Below are positions 7,417 to 16,232 of a stretch of DNA of 41,127 nucleotides, piece after piece (the stretch's first letter is position 1; each line of letters opens with the position of its first letter). This DNA is from Clostridia bacterium. GTDB lineage: Bacteria > Bacillota > Clostridia > TANB77 > CAG-508. The position numbers were made by a program, and so were the translations under genes. The stretch lies in contig CAAEQN010000003.1 of assembly GCA_900758165.1 (NCBI GenBank), positions 1-41,127 on the forward strand, written 5' to 3'. The notes beneath the pieces are model-generated. The model did not search any database. It saw only the letters and a program-made list of their open reading frames with translations, and was not told the origin of the DNA.

Positions 7417-8205
7417 ATGGAAATTTATCAAGCATTAATTTTAGGAATAATTCAAGGATTAACAGAATTGCTACCAATATCAAGTTCTGCTCATTTAACA
7501 ATTATTCCAATGATATTTAAATGGAGTGTTCCAGAAGCATTTGATGTAGCATTACATTTTGGAACATTATTAGCGATAATAATATTCTTTTTCAAAGATT
7601 GGTTAGAGCTAATAAAAGGTGGATATAATTATGCAATAAAAAAAGAAACAACAACACAAGGAAAAATGTTTTGGTATATAGTATTAGCTACTATACCAGG
7701 AGGAGTAATTGGATACATATTAGATCATTTTTGTGAGGATTATTTAAAAAATCCAATTATAATAGCGATAGCATTAATTGTAATGGGAATTATATTATAT
7801 ATAGTAGATAAAAAAGCAAAAAGCAAAGTTAAATATGAAGATATGAATTTAAAACAAACATTTTTAATAGGTTTATCACAAGCGTTAGCTTTTATCCCAG
7901 GAGTTTCTCGTTCTGGTGTAACAATAACAACAGCTAGGGCTATGGGAATTACAAGGGAAGCAGCAGCTAAATATACTTTCTTATTATCTACACCAATAGT
8001 ATTTGCAGCAACAGTATTAAAATTTAAAGATTTTGTATTTAATTTACCATTTGTTATAGGTGTGATATCAAGCTTTTTAGTTGGATTGTTAGTAATAAAA
8101 TTTCTATTACAATATTTAAAAAAAGGAAGCTTCAAAGCTTTTGCAATTTATAGAGTAATAGTAGGACTATTAATAATATTATTATGCATATTACATGTAA
8201 TTTAA
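7417..8205 (+). CDS. uppP: undecaprenyl-diphosphatase UppP/BacA
   Basis: A 262-residue polytopic membrane enzyme that dephosphorylates undecaprenyl diphosphate, recycling the lipid carrier of peptidoglycan synthesis; members often give bacitracin tolerance. The two family signatures are GLTELLPISSSAHLTI (about 15-30) and FIPGVSRSGVTITTARAMG (about 157-175), supplying the catalytic Glu, Ser and Arg. About seven to eight hydrophobic segments. Start: ATG at 7417 after AAGGAGATAAAG. It follows the TPR gene after 58 bp and may share its transcript. Confidence 0.96.
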   Translation: MEIYQALILGIIQGLTELLPISSSAHLTIIPMIFKWSVPEAFDVALHFGTLLAIIIFFFKDWLELIKGGYNYAIKKETTTQGKMFWYIVLATIPGGVIGYILDHFCEDYLKNPIIIAIALIVMGIILYIVDKKAKSKVKYEDMNLKQTFLIGLSQALAFIPGVSRSGVTITTARAMGITREAAAKYTFLLSTPIVFAATVLKFKDFVFNLPFVIGVISSFLVGLLVIKFLLQYLKKGSFKAFAIYRVIVGLLIILLCILHVI

Positions 8206-8231
8206 AATATAAATTTATAGAGAAAAAAGAT

Positions 8232-8308
8232 AACTCATATTTTAAAAAAACTTCATGATTAGAGTACTAATTTACTAATGTGAATGTGGTTAAAATGTGA
8301 GTTTTTTT
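8232..8308 (+). terminator. long-stem terminator after uppP
   Basis: AACTCATATTTT (8232-8243) pairs with AAAATGTGAGTT (8292-8303) with one G-U pair, and a T-run to 8308 follows. The loop contains a second stem (TTCATG-A-TTAG with CTAATGTGAA), so the whole unit is a nested hairpin of about 75 nt. It separates the uppP transcript from the pilus operon. Confidence 0.7.
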
Positions 8309-8377
8309 ATTGCTTAATATTGCAATATTTCAAAAATATTACAATATTACATTCAAATTACAATTACGCTGTATGTG

Positions 8378-8405
8378 TTGACTTTTTGGAAAAAAAAGAT
8401 AAAAT
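8378..8405 (+). promoter_or_regulatory. promoter of the type IV pilus operon
   Basis: TTGACT (8378-8383) and TAAAAT (8400-8405) are 16 bp apart and about 115 bp upstream of the first pilus gene. This is the best sigma-A-like match in the 8206-8518 gap. No gene is visible in that gap. Confidence 0.5.
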
Positions 8406-8518
8406 AATAGTGTATATGTCAAAATAAGAAAAAATTTACAAAATTAATAAAGATAATATTGTATTTTTTATTAAATTCTGCAAAATATAAATAAAGAAAA
8501 ATGATGAAAGGAATTCTT

Positions 8519-10141
8519 ATGGCTAGCTGTTTAGGTATATATATAGACAAAAATATAATTAAATATGCAAAAGTTTCTAAAGAAAAAGAAGATCTAAAAG
8601 TAGAAGCATTTGGAATAAAAGTATATTCTAATCTACAAGAAGCAATAAACCAAATAGTATCTGAAACCTTTAGCTTTAAAGTTCCTATTAGCGTTAATTT
8701 GTCTGAAGAAATGTATAATTATTTCTATATGTCAGACTTATTAAATAAAAAGGATTTAGACAAGGCAATAAATACTGAATTTGAATCTTTATGCTATGAA
8801 AAACAATATAATCCTAATGCTTTGGAATCAAGATATGCGTTGGTAAATGACGAAAATGACAAAGATAAAATAAAAGTAATACATGTTTCTGCAAACAAGA
8901 TAAAAATAAACAAAATAATTCAAGATTTTGATGAAAAGAAAATAGAAACAATTTCACCTATTTCTTTAAGTATTGCAAACATTGCACCATTGAAACAAAA
9001 AGAAAATTCAATAATTGTAAATATAGAAGATATAACAACTATCACAACAATAGTAGGACAAAAGGTATATAATGTTCAAAAACTTGAAATTGGTGCAGAA
9101 CAAATATTAGACGCTATAAATGAAAAAGAAAATTCATATTTAAAAGCTTACGAAATTTGTAAAAATACTACTATATATACAATGGAAGGAAAAGAACTTC
9201 AAGATAAAGAAAATGAATATTTAGAATATATAGTTCCAACATTGTATAGCATATCAACTCAATTAAAAGATATAATAAATTCTAATTTATTTAAAATAAA
9301 TAAAGTTTATATTACTGGAATAGCATCTGCTATAAATAATATAGATTTATATTTTGAAGAGATATTAGATGGCGTAAAATGTGAAATATTAAAACCATTT
9401 TTTGTTGAAGATAGCCCTAAAATAAATATGAAGGACTATATTGAAGTGAACTCTGCAACAGCATTGGCTCTTCAAGGACTTGGATATGGTGTAAGAAATA
9501 TAAACTTCAAAAAGAAAAGCTTTTGGGAGAATCTACCAGACATATTGTCGGCTGACGTATCTATAGGAGGAAAAGGTGGTAAAAACTCATCTGAAAAGAA
9601 AAGTCCTTTTAACATAAATATTTCAACAGTACAAATAAAATCATGGTTAACAAGAGGATTGTCTGGGGTTTTAATACTATCAATAGCATATATTGGAATA
9701 GCCACATATATAAATGGACAATTAAAGAAAAAGAATGAAGAAGCTCAACAAGTGGAAAATCAAATAAAAGCACAAATTAGTGCAATGGATACTGATAAAA
9801 AGAAAGTAGATTCAAAAGTATCAGAATATGCTACTTTAACGACAAACTTAAGAAACGCAACAAATCAAATTAATGATAAAAATTCATACAAAAATGTTAT
9901 ACCAACAGTATTAAGTGAAATAATGTATACAATACCAGTAGAAGTTCAACTAACATCTATAGAGAATACAAGCGATAGAAAAATAGTGATAAATGCACAA
10001 TCTACAAAATATGAACAATTGGCATATTTTAAAGCTCTATTAAAATCAAGAGGAGTTTTAAAACCAACATCAGTGGTGTCTTCAGAAGCTGTAAAGGAAG
10101 GAAGTATTGTAAAAATTGTTATAGAAGGAGAGTTGCCATGA
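8519..10141 (+). CDS. type IV pilus PilM-PilN fusion protein
   Basis: A 540-residue protein joining two normally separate pilus assembly parts. Residues 1 to about 335 are PilM-like: an actin-fold protein (SCLGIYIDKNIIKYAKV at the start, VYITGIASAINNID near 260) that sits on the cytoplasmic face. A membrane segment at about 376-398 is followed by a coiled coil and a PilN-like domain (VIPTVLSEIMYTIPVEVQLT). In most bacteria PilM binds the short N-terminal tail of PilN; here the contact is covalent. Start: ATG at 8519 after GAAAGGA; ATGs upstream at 8501 and 8504 lack a site. The stop overlaps the PilO start (ATGA). First gene of the pilus operon. Confidence 0.88.
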   Translation: MASCLGIYIDKNIIKYAKVSKEKEDLKVEAFGIKVYSNLQEAINQIVSETFSFKVPISVNLSEEMYNYFYMSDLLNKKDLDKAINTEFESLCYEKQYNPNALESRYALVNDENDKDKIKVIHVSANKIKINKIIQDFDEKKIETISPISLSIANIAPLKQKENSIIVNIEDITTITTIVGQKVYNVQKLEIGAEQILDAINEKENSYLKAYEICKNTTIYTMEGKELQDKENEYLEYIVPTLYSISTQLKDIINSNLFKINKVYITGIASAINNIDLYFEEILDGVKCEILKPFFVEDSPKINMKDYIEVNSATALALQGLGYGVRNINFKKKSFWENLPDILSADVSIGGKGGKNSSEKKSPFNINISTVQIKSWLTRGLSGVLILSIAYIGIATYINGQLKKKNEEAQQVENQIKAQISAMDTDKKKVDSKVSEYATLTTNLRNATNQINDKNSYKNVIPTVLSEIMYTIPVEVQLTSIENTSDRKIVINAQSTKYEQLAYFKALLKSRGVLKPTSVVSSEAVKEGSIVKIVIEGELP

Positions 10142-10899
10142 GAAACATTTTAATGACGGTAATTACTGTACTTATAACAGCTTTAATTATAATAATAATG
10201 ATTAAAGGCTTAACTATTGGAAAAATTCAAGTATTAAGTGTTGCCCAAATTAAAGAGAATGCTCAACGACTAGATGCTAAAATAGAAGATTTAAATACTC
10301 TTAAAAATGTAACTTATAAAAAGAAAGTAGCAGAGTTAGACTCTTCTATAAAGAAACTAACATCAAATAAACAAGAATATTTAGATTTAGCAAGCGTAAG
10401 TACAGACAGTGAAATAAAAGAAGCAAATAGAGAGCAAACATACACAAGAGAATTTTTATGGAACAAAGTTGGCTCTTATGCTACTAGAGAAGGTGTAAAT
10501 TTAAAATGGGAGGTAACTCCAAATGGCACAGATAATAAATATACTTTAAATTTTACAGCAGTAGGTAGCTATATAGGAATTATAAACTATGTATATGCAT
10601 TAGAAAATGATTCTGAACTAGAATTTAAAATAGAAAATTTTAAAATAATATCAGGAGCTACTGCTGAACAATTATCAGCAACATTTTCTGTAGCAAATAT
10701 AGGAATAAAACAAGAGTCAACAAGTACACAAGTTAAGACAACAACTACTACAAGTACAGATAAAAAAGACAATAATCAAGAAAATGCAAATACTGAATCT
10801 TCAAAAGAAAATAAAACGACAACAAATGATTCAAACCAAATCTTTAAAAAAGATACAGTTGATGCAGGAAATAGAATAGATGCAGCAGTATCACAGTAA
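10138..10899 (+). CDS. PilO-like type IV pilus alignment protein
   Basis: A 253-residue protein with one N-terminal membrane segment (about 6-24), a coiled coil (about 33-75) and an extracytoplasmic alpha/beta domain (about 105-185; GSYIGIINYVYALENDSE is typical of PilO). The tail from about 190 is low complexity (T, S, N, K). PilO pairs with PilN to link the cytoplasmic motor to the fibre. It overlaps the PilM-PilN gene by 4 nt, with the binding site AAGGAG inside the upstream gene. It contains an in-frame CGA codon (10267-10269), showing that CGA is decoded. Confidence 0.82.
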   Translation: MRNILMTVITVLITALIIIIMIKGLTIGKIQVLSVAQIKENAQRLDAKIEDLNTLKNVTYKKKVAELDSSIKKLTSNKQEYLDLASVSTDSEIKEANREQTYTREFLWNKVGSYATREGVNLKWEVTPNGTDNKYTLNFTAVGSYIGIINYVYALENDSELEFKIENFKIISGATAEQLSATFSVANIGIKQESTSTQVKTTTTTSTDKKDNNQENANTESSKENKTTTNDSNQIFKKDTVDAGNRIDAAVSQ

Positions 10900-10922
10900 G
10901 AATATTTGGAAGGAGTAAGTCA

Positions 10923-11330
10923 ATGAAATCAGTTTTAAAAGAAATACTTATAATACTACTTTTATGTTGTGCTATATGCTTGATTTTAGGAGTTATTTTC
11001 TATGAGTATATACCAACAAATAAAGTAATTCCAAGTACTGTTGAAGCATATAAGACATCAGATACAATTAAAGAAGAAATAAGTCAAGAAGTAGTAGATT
11101 ATCCAAAACAAAGTATAGTATTAGAAATAACAGATTCAGATTTAACACTATACAAGCAAGACAACAAATATGATGAGGGAAAAGCAAATCCATTTGCATT
11201 GTCTTCTTCATCAGCATCTGGAACAAATACAAATACGAATACAAACACAAATACAAATACAAATATTACTAAAACAAACCCAGACTCAACAGATCATTTT
11301 TTCAACAATAATAATGGGGGAATAAAATAA
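10923..11330 (+). CDS. PilP-like anchored pilus operon protein with TN repeat
   Basis: A 135-residue protein with an N-terminal membrane anchor (about 7-28), then an extracytoplasmic stretch with GKANPF (86-91). A similar NPF-type motif occurs in PilP-like proteins, and the gene sits in the PilP position after PilO. Residues 101-114 are seven Thr-Asn pairs encoded by a hexanucleotide repeat. No folded PilP domain is obvious, so it could be a reduced PilP or a lineage-specific adaptor. Start: ATG after GGAAGGAG. Confidence 0.6.
   Translation: MKSVLKEILIILLLCCAICLILGVIFYEYIPTNKVIPSTVEAYKTSDTIKEEISQEVVDYPKQSIVLEITDSDLTLYKQDNKYDEGKANPFALSSSSASGTNTNTNTNTNTNTNITKTNPDSTDHFFNNNNGGIK
11223..11264 (+). 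repeat. (ACAAAT)7 hexanucleotide tandem repeat
   Basis: Seven 6-bp units: five ACAAAT, one ACGAAT and one ACAAAC, encoding Thr-Asn pairs. Unit gain or loss keeps the reading frame, so it would change linker length rather than switch the gene off. Confidence 0.9.
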
Positions 11331-11389
11331 TTTAATTAGGTTATATTTTTTATAAATATATACAAAAAAATCAAAGGAGGAATTTATAA

Positions 11390-11617
11390 ATGTTTAGTAA
11401 AGAAAAAGGTATTACATTAGTAGCTTTAGTTGTTACTATAGTTGTATTATTAATACTAGCAGGAATTAGTATTACTATGATAACAGGTGACAATGGATTA
11501 ATTAAAAAAGCTAGAGAAGGTAAAACTAACTGGACAAATGCTCAAAACTATGAATCTGAAACATTTACAGGTGATTCAGGAGCTAACAAAATTGATGAGT
11601 TAGTAAAAGGACAATAA
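11390..11617 (+). CDS. short type IV prepilin (probable major pilin)
   Basis: A 75-residue prepilin. The class III leader MFSKEKG ends at G7, the cleavage site, and the mature protein begins ITLVALVVTIVVLLILAGIS. At position +5 there is Ala instead of the usual Glu. The mature protein is only 68 residues: the hydrophobic helix plus a short polar tail (GDNGLIKKAREGKTNWTNAQ onward) and no cysteines. Its very strong binding site (AAAGGAGGA) and the hairpin after it (11646-11691) suggest that it is the most highly expressed subunit. It could alternatively be a pseudopilin. Confidence 0.9.
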   Translation: MFSKEKGITLVALVVTIVVLLILAGISITMITGDNGLIKKAREGKTNWTNAQNYESETFTGDSGANKIDELVKGQ

Positions 11618-11645
11618 TAAAAATAAATTATTAAAAACAAATATG

Positions 11646-11691
11646 AGGTTACCTCAAATATATATTTCTCAATATGTTATTTGGGTAACCT
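11646..11691 (+). terminator. hairpin between pilin and prepilin peptidase genes
   Basis: AGGTTACCTCAAATA (11646-11660) pairs with TATTTGGGTAACCT (11678-11691) over 14 bp with one bulge. Only a short, mixed T-rich stretch follows, so it is probably a partial terminator or an mRNA-stabilising structure that raises pilin mRNA over the downstream genes. Confidence 0.65.
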
Positions 11692-11712
11692 TATTCTACT
11701 ATAAGGAGTAAA

Positions 11713-12519
11713 ATGAGTACTATATTATATATTTATATTTTTTTAATAGGAATAACATTTGGAAGCTTCTTTACATTAGCAACATATAGAATACCAAAAA
11801 GAGAAGATATAATACATACAAGATCTTATTGCCCAAAATGTAAACATAAATTATCTTTTTGGGATATGATTCCAGTATTTAGTTATATATTTTTAAAAGG
11901 AAAATGCAGATACTGTAAAGAAAAAATACATCCAAGATATATTTTACTAGAGATATTTTCTGGAATAGTATTTGTGCTATTTGCATTATCAATAAAATTA
12001 AATATATATAATCTAACCGTATCAAATATTACATATTTTGTGTTTGGCTTGCTATATATAGCTGGTCTATTTATCATATCTGGAATAGATAAAGAAAAAT
12101 TTAAAATACAAAATGAAGTAGTACTATATTTAATAATAGTAGAGGCTATCTATATAATATATCTATATGTAATAGAACATACTAGTATTTATAGATATGT
12201 TATATACTTATTAATACTTGCAATTTTAATGACATTAAATACAATTTATTATAAGAGAAAAGTAAAAGATAATTATACTTTAGAAAATTTAATATTAATT
12301 AATGTAATGCTAATTTTTACCTATGAAGCATGTACAATTCTTACAATTACATTTACTCTTTTAGTAATTTCAATAAAATTATTAATTGATAAAATTATAG
12401 CAAAAAGGACAAAATATATAAAAAGGGCACAAAATACCAAAATGCCAATAGGATTTTATTTATGTGTTACCAATATAATTATTTTGATAACTACTAATAG
12501 TATGATTTTTTATAGGTGA
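11713..12519 (+). CDS. prepilin peptidase / N-methyltransferase (A24), divergent active site
   Basis: A 268-residue polytopic enzyme that cleaves prepilin leaders and methylates the new N-terminus. The start GITFGSFFTLATYRIP and the zinc-type cysteines C40, C43, C65 and C68 (YCPKC ... CRYC) are typical of PilD/GspO. The first catalytic Asp is D126 (GIDKEKFKIQNEV). The second normally lies in GxGD; here the best candidate is D186 in KVKDNYTLEN, which lacks the glycines. This may be a divergent active site. Start: ATG at 11713 after AAGGAG. Its substrates are probably the three pilins of this operon. Confidence 0.87.
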   Translation: MSTILYIYIFLIGITFGSFFTLATYRIPKREDIIHTRSYCPKCKHKLSFWDMIPVFSYIFLKGKCRYCKEKIHPRYILLEIFSGIVFVLFALSIKLNIYNLTVSNITYFVFGLLYIAGLFIISGIDKEKFKIQNEVVLYLIIVEAIYIIYLYVIEHTSIYRYVIYLLILAILMTLNTIYYKRKVKDNYTLENLILINVMLIFTYEACTILTITFTLLVISIKLLIDKIIAKRTKYIKRAQNTKMPIGFYLCVTNIIILITTNSMIFYR

Positions 12520-12525
12520 TTAAAT

Positions 12526-12960
12526 ATGAAACAAAAAAGTAAGCAAATTTTATTGAACAATAAAGGTGTTACTGGAATTGATTTAGTATTAAGCATAACA
12601 ATATTAGTAATATTTTCAGGAACAATAATAAGCATTATGTCTAGCATTTATAAGACATCGCAAGAAATAGAAAAAAGTGCAAATGCTATGTCTTATGCAA
12701 CTATAATACTGGAAAAAGTGGATGAGAAATCTTATGAAGAAGTAACATCAGATTTTGTAACTAACTTAATAAATAATAATGAAATAAAGATAAGTGACGA
12801 TTATTCAGTTACTTTTAGTGTGACTCCTACAGGAGAAGAAAACGAAGATTTAGTAAAAAAAGTAAATGTCAATGTAACATATAATGTAAATGGAAAAGAC
12901 AAGTCAATAATTATAAATAAATTAAAAATAAAGGAAATATATAAAGATGAACTTTTATAA
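12526..12960 (+). CDS. minor pilin / pseudopilin (Asp at +5)
   Basis: A 144-residue prepilin-like protein. The leader ends at G14 (LLNNKG), the mature N-terminus is VTGIDLVLSITILVIFSGTI, and Asp (D19) is at +5 in place of Glu. The C-terminal part is beta-rich (VTFSVTPTGEENEDL and following). It resembles PilV/GspI-type minor pilins that form the initiating tip complex. It starts 6 nt after the peptidase stop and overlaps the next gene by 14 nt. Confidence 0.8.
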   Translation: MKQKSKQILLNNKGVTGIDLVLSITILVIFSGTIISIMSSIYKTSQEIEKSANAMSYATIILEKVDEKSYEEVTSDFVTNLINNNEIKISDDYSVTFSVTPTGEENEDLVKKVNVNVTYNVNGKDKSIIINKLKIKEIYKDELL

Positions 12961-13405
12961 TTTAAAATCTGAAAAAGGTATAACTTTAACTACTCTTGTA
13001 GTATATATAATTGTTATATTAATAGTAGTTGGAATAATGTCAACAATAAGTACATTTTTTTATAATAATTTAGGAATAGTAAGAGATTCTGCAAAATATG
13101 CTTCAGAATTTGATAAATTCAATAGCTATATTGTTAAAGATGTAAAAAATAATACTGATTTTAAAATAGATGGCAATATTATTACATTTGAGGATGGAAC
13201 CACTTATTTATATAATGCAGAAGATGAAGGATTGTATAGAGGAAAGATAAAAATAGCCACAAATGTAAAAAGCTTTTCAGCAAGTAAAAAGACAATATTT
13301 ATAAATAGTGTTAATAAACAAATTCTTACAGTTAATATTATAATAGGAAACTCTAGTAAAAACTTAATAAATAAGCAAATAGATTATACTTTAAAATATT
13401 GGTAA
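12947..13405 (+). CDS. minor pilin / pseudopilin (PilW/GspJ-like)
   Basis: A 152-residue prepilin-like protein. The leader ends at G11 (LKSEKG), followed by ITLTTLVVYIIVILIVVGIM, with Thr at +5. The body is beta-rich, with SEFDKFNSYIVKDVKNNTDF. The position after a PilV-like gene suggests a PilW/GspJ-type tip subunit. The start overlaps the upstream gene by 14 nt; AAAGGAAAT lies upstream inside it. Confidence 0.78.
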   Translation: MNFYNLKSEKGITLTTLVVYIIVILIVVGIMSTISTFFYNNLGIVRDSAKYASEFDKFNSYIVKDVKNNTDFKIDGNIITFEDGTTYLYNAEDEGLYRGKIKIATNVKSFSASKKTIFINSVNKQILTVNIIIGNSSKNLINKQIDYTLKYW

Positions 13406-13437
13406 ATAAGAAAAGCTCTTATGGAAAGGAGAGAAAA

Positions 13438-15066
13438 ATGGAAAACAAAAGAACTCAACCAATAGGAATTGAACTTGTAAAAAGAGGAATAGTGACAGAA
13501 GAAGATATAAACAAAGCTTTAAATTACCAAAAAAATCACCCTTCAAAAAGAATTGGAGATATATTAAACGAGCTAGATTTATGTGAGCCTAATAGGCTAA
13601 TAATGGCTATGGGTGAAATTTTAGGAGAAAAAGCAATATTATTAGGAATAGGCGATATAAAAATAAATATTGTAGATTATATTTCGTTAGATACTGCAAA
13701 GAAGAATAAAGCTATTCCTTTTGATGTAGAAGCTGGAAAGATTAAAGTATGTTTTTCTGAAACGACAAACAAGAAGGTAATTGATGCAATGAGATTATTA
13801 TTCCTAAATAAAGGTTTAATAATGGAAAAATATATAACTTTTGAAAAAAATATATTAAACATATTAACTTCATTAGAAGGCGAGGCTTCAGAAAATATAG
13901 ATGTAAAAGCTGATATTTCTGGACTTTTAGATTCTATAATAAAAACCGCTATGGAGAAAAGAGCTAGCGATATTCATATAGAACCATTAGAAGATGCTAT
14001 AAGAGTAAGATATAGAATAGATGGAAATCTGATTACAGCAGCAACAATAGAAAAAGATAAACAATCACAATTAACAGGAAGACTAAAAGCTATATCTAAT
14101 ATGCACCAAGAAAAACAAGAATCACAAGATGGTAGAATATTAATGTATCCAGATTATAATATCCGTGTATCATCTCAAAAAAATGTATGTGGAGAAAAAT
14201 TTGTTTTAAGATTGTTAAAGAAAAATGTCGATGTTCAACAAATATTTGAATTAGGATTTCCACAAGATGAGGATTTAGTAAAAAAGAGTTTTAACAAAAG
14301 AAATAGTATAGTTGTAATTGCGGCTCCTACTGGAGAAGGTAAAACTACTACACTTTATAGTATAATAGACTTTTTAAATAGACCAGAAATAAATATAACT
14401 ACAATAGAAGATCCTGTTGAAATTAGAATTCCTGGATTAAACCAAATAGAAATAGATAACAAAACATCATTTTCAGATTCATTAAGAACAGTATTAAGAC
14501 AAGATCCTGATATTATATTAGTTGGTGAAATTCGTGATAGAGAAACAGCAGAAATAGCAATGCAAGCAGGACAAACAGGACATTACGTTTTATCTACAAT
14601 ACACACAATAGATAGTATAGAAGTTATAACAAGATTAAGAAAAATAGGAGTTTCTGATTATGACATAGCAAGTACATTAGCAACATCTGTATCAGAAAGA
14701 TTAGTAAGAAGAATATGCCCTAACTGTTCAGTAGAAAGAGATTTTACAGAAAAAGAAAAAGAGATAATAAATTCTATAGCAAAGAAATATGGTGTAGAGT
14801 ATGATTTTAAAGGTAAACATACTTATGATACTGTGGGATGTAGTAAATGTAATAATACTGGCTATTATGGAAGAATTGGAATATTCGAAGTATTAAATGT
14901 ATCAGAAAATATTAAAGAATTAATAGTAAAGAAAGAATCAAGTTTAGAAATAAGGAAGAAAGCAATAGAAGAGGGATATAAACCTTTAGTGATAGATGGC
15001 TTTAACAAAATTTTAGAAGGTTATACAACTTTAGAAGAATTAAACTCGAAGCTAGTTATATACTAA
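13438..15066 (+). CDS. pilB: type IV pilus extension ATPase PilB
   Basis: A 542-residue hexameric ATPase that powers pilus assembly. The N-terminal MshEN-type domain (about 5-150) precedes the GspE core. Walker A is APTGEGKT (296-303, K302); the usual GPTGSGKT has Gly first, Ala here. Asp box TIEDPVE, Walker B VGEIRDRET (about 362-370) and His box STIHTID are intact. A tetracysteine zinc site (CPNC near 428, CSKC near 468) identifies PilB/GspE rather than PilT. Start: ATG at 13438 after AAAGGAGAG. Confidence 0.95.
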   Translation: MENKRTQPIGIELVKRGIVTEEDINKALNYQKNHPSKRIGDILNELDLCEPNRLIMAMGEILGEKAILLGIGDIKINIVDYISLDTAKKNKAIPFDVEAGKIKVCFSETTNKKVIDAMRLLFLNKGLIMEKYITFEKNILNILTSLEGEASENIDVKADISGLLDSIIKTAMEKRASDIHIEPLEDAIRVRYRIDGNLITAATIEKDKQSQLTGRLKAISNMHQEKQESQDGRILMYPDYNIRVSSQKNVCGEKFVLRLLKKNVDVQQIFELGFPQDEDLVKKSFNKRNSIVVIAAPTGEGKTTTLYSIIDFLNRPEINITTIEDPVEIRIPGLNQIEIDNKTSFSDSLRTVLRQDPDIILVGEIRDRETAEIAMQAGQTGHYVLSTIHTIDSIEVITRLRKIGVSDYDIASTLATSVSERLVRRICPNCSVERDFTEKEKEIINSIAKKYGVEYDFKGKHTYDTVGCSKCNNTGYYGRIGIFEVLNVSENIKELIVKKESSLEIRKKAIEEGYKPLVIDGFNKILEGYTTLEELNSKLVIY

Positions 15067-15090
15067 ATATATAAGAAAGGAAAAAATAAA

Positions 15091-16209
15091 ATGGTAAATA
15101 TAGATAAGATTTTAAGAACAGCTATAGAAAAAGATGCTTCAGATGTTCATTTAATAAGTGGAATAAAACCAACATTAAGAATAGCAAGAGAGTTAATACC
15201 TTATGAAGAATGTGATGAATTAACACAAGAAGATATGGCTGATATATATGATTATTTTATAAGAGGAAATGTAGATAAAGACAGGGTATTCAAAGAAACA
15301 AGAAAATTAGATTCTTCATTTGAATTTGAAGGATTAAGATTAAGAGTAAATATCTCTTTGTCAGGAGATATTCCGGTATTTACATTAAGAATTATAAAAA
15401 ATGAATTACCAACTTTCGAACAATTAGGAGTACCAGACATTGTAAGAAGAATGATGTATCAACCACAAGGATTAGTTTTAGTAACGGGAAAAACTAACTC
15501 TGGTAAAACAACAACATTAAATGCATTAATAAATGATATAAATGAAAACCAAAACAAAAAAATACTTACACTAGAAAGCCCAATAGAATATAAACATACA
15601 TGTAAAAAATCTATAGTAGTACAAAAAGAAGTTGGAGTAGGACAAGATGTTTTAAAATACAAAGATGGTGTTAAAAACTGTTTAAGAGAAGATTGCGATA
15701 TCTTAGTAATAGGTGAGATTCGTGATAGAGAAACAATGGATGCTGCTATTGAAACTGCAGAAGCAGGACATTTAGTAATTGGAACACTTCATACAAAATC
15801 TTGTGCAGAAACAATAGATAGAATGATAAACTTTTATGATATATCAGATCAACAAAGTGTAAAATATTTAATTGCATCATTATTAAAATTAGTTACATCA
15901 CAGAGATTATTAAAAGGAAAAAATGGAAAATTAGTATTACTTCCAGAAGTTATGGTTGTAGATAATATAATTTCTGGTATAATAAGAAAAGAAAAGTTTA
16001 GTGTATCTGAAGTAGAAGATGCAATACAAAGTGCATCAGCAAATGGAAGCATAGGACTTATAAATTCAATAGCTCAATTATTTGTTGATGATGTCATAAC
16101 ATTAGAACAAGCAAAAGCACAAATAGAAGAGAAAAATATAGAGACTTTAAACAGAACTATAATGCAGCTTAAAATAAAAAAAGGGAATAATAACAAACAA
16201 GAGTACTAA
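15091..16209 (+). CDS. pilT: type IV pilus retraction ATPase PilT
   Basis: A 372-residue PilT-type ATPase that depolymerises the pilus, giving twitching motility and possibly DNA uptake. KDASDVHLISGIKPTLRI is the PilT N-terminal signature. Walker A is GKTNSGKT (133-140). The Asp box reads TLESPIEY, with Ser where Asp is usual. Walker B is VIGEIRDRE and the His box is GTLHTKS. No tetracysteine site, as expected for PilT. It follows pilB after 24 bp, with binding site AAAGG. A retraction motor implies dynamic pili rather than pure secretion. Confidence 0.94.
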   Translation: MVNIDKILRTAIEKDASDVHLISGIKPTLRIARELIPYEECDELTQEDMADIYDYFIRGNVDKDRVFKETRKLDSSFEFEGLRLRVNISLSGDIPVFTLRIIKNELPTFEQLGVPDIVRRMMYQPQGLVLVTGKTNSGKTTTLNALINDINENQNKKILTLESPIEYKHTCKKSIVVQKEVGVGQDVLKYKDGVKNCLREDCDILVIGEIRDRETMDAAIETAEAGHLVIGTLHTKSCAETIDRMINFYDISDQQSVKYLIASLLKLVTSQRLLKGKNGKLVLLPEVMVVDNIISGIIRKEKFSVSEVEDAIQSASANGSIGLINSIAQLFVDDVITLEQAKAQIEEKNIETLNRTIMQLKIKKGNNNKQEY

Positions 16210-16232
16210 AATACTTAAAATAGGAGGAGAAA

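Noticed and set aside
11223..11264. CRISPR-like repeat
   Set aside because: A 6-bp tandem coding repeat without spacers.
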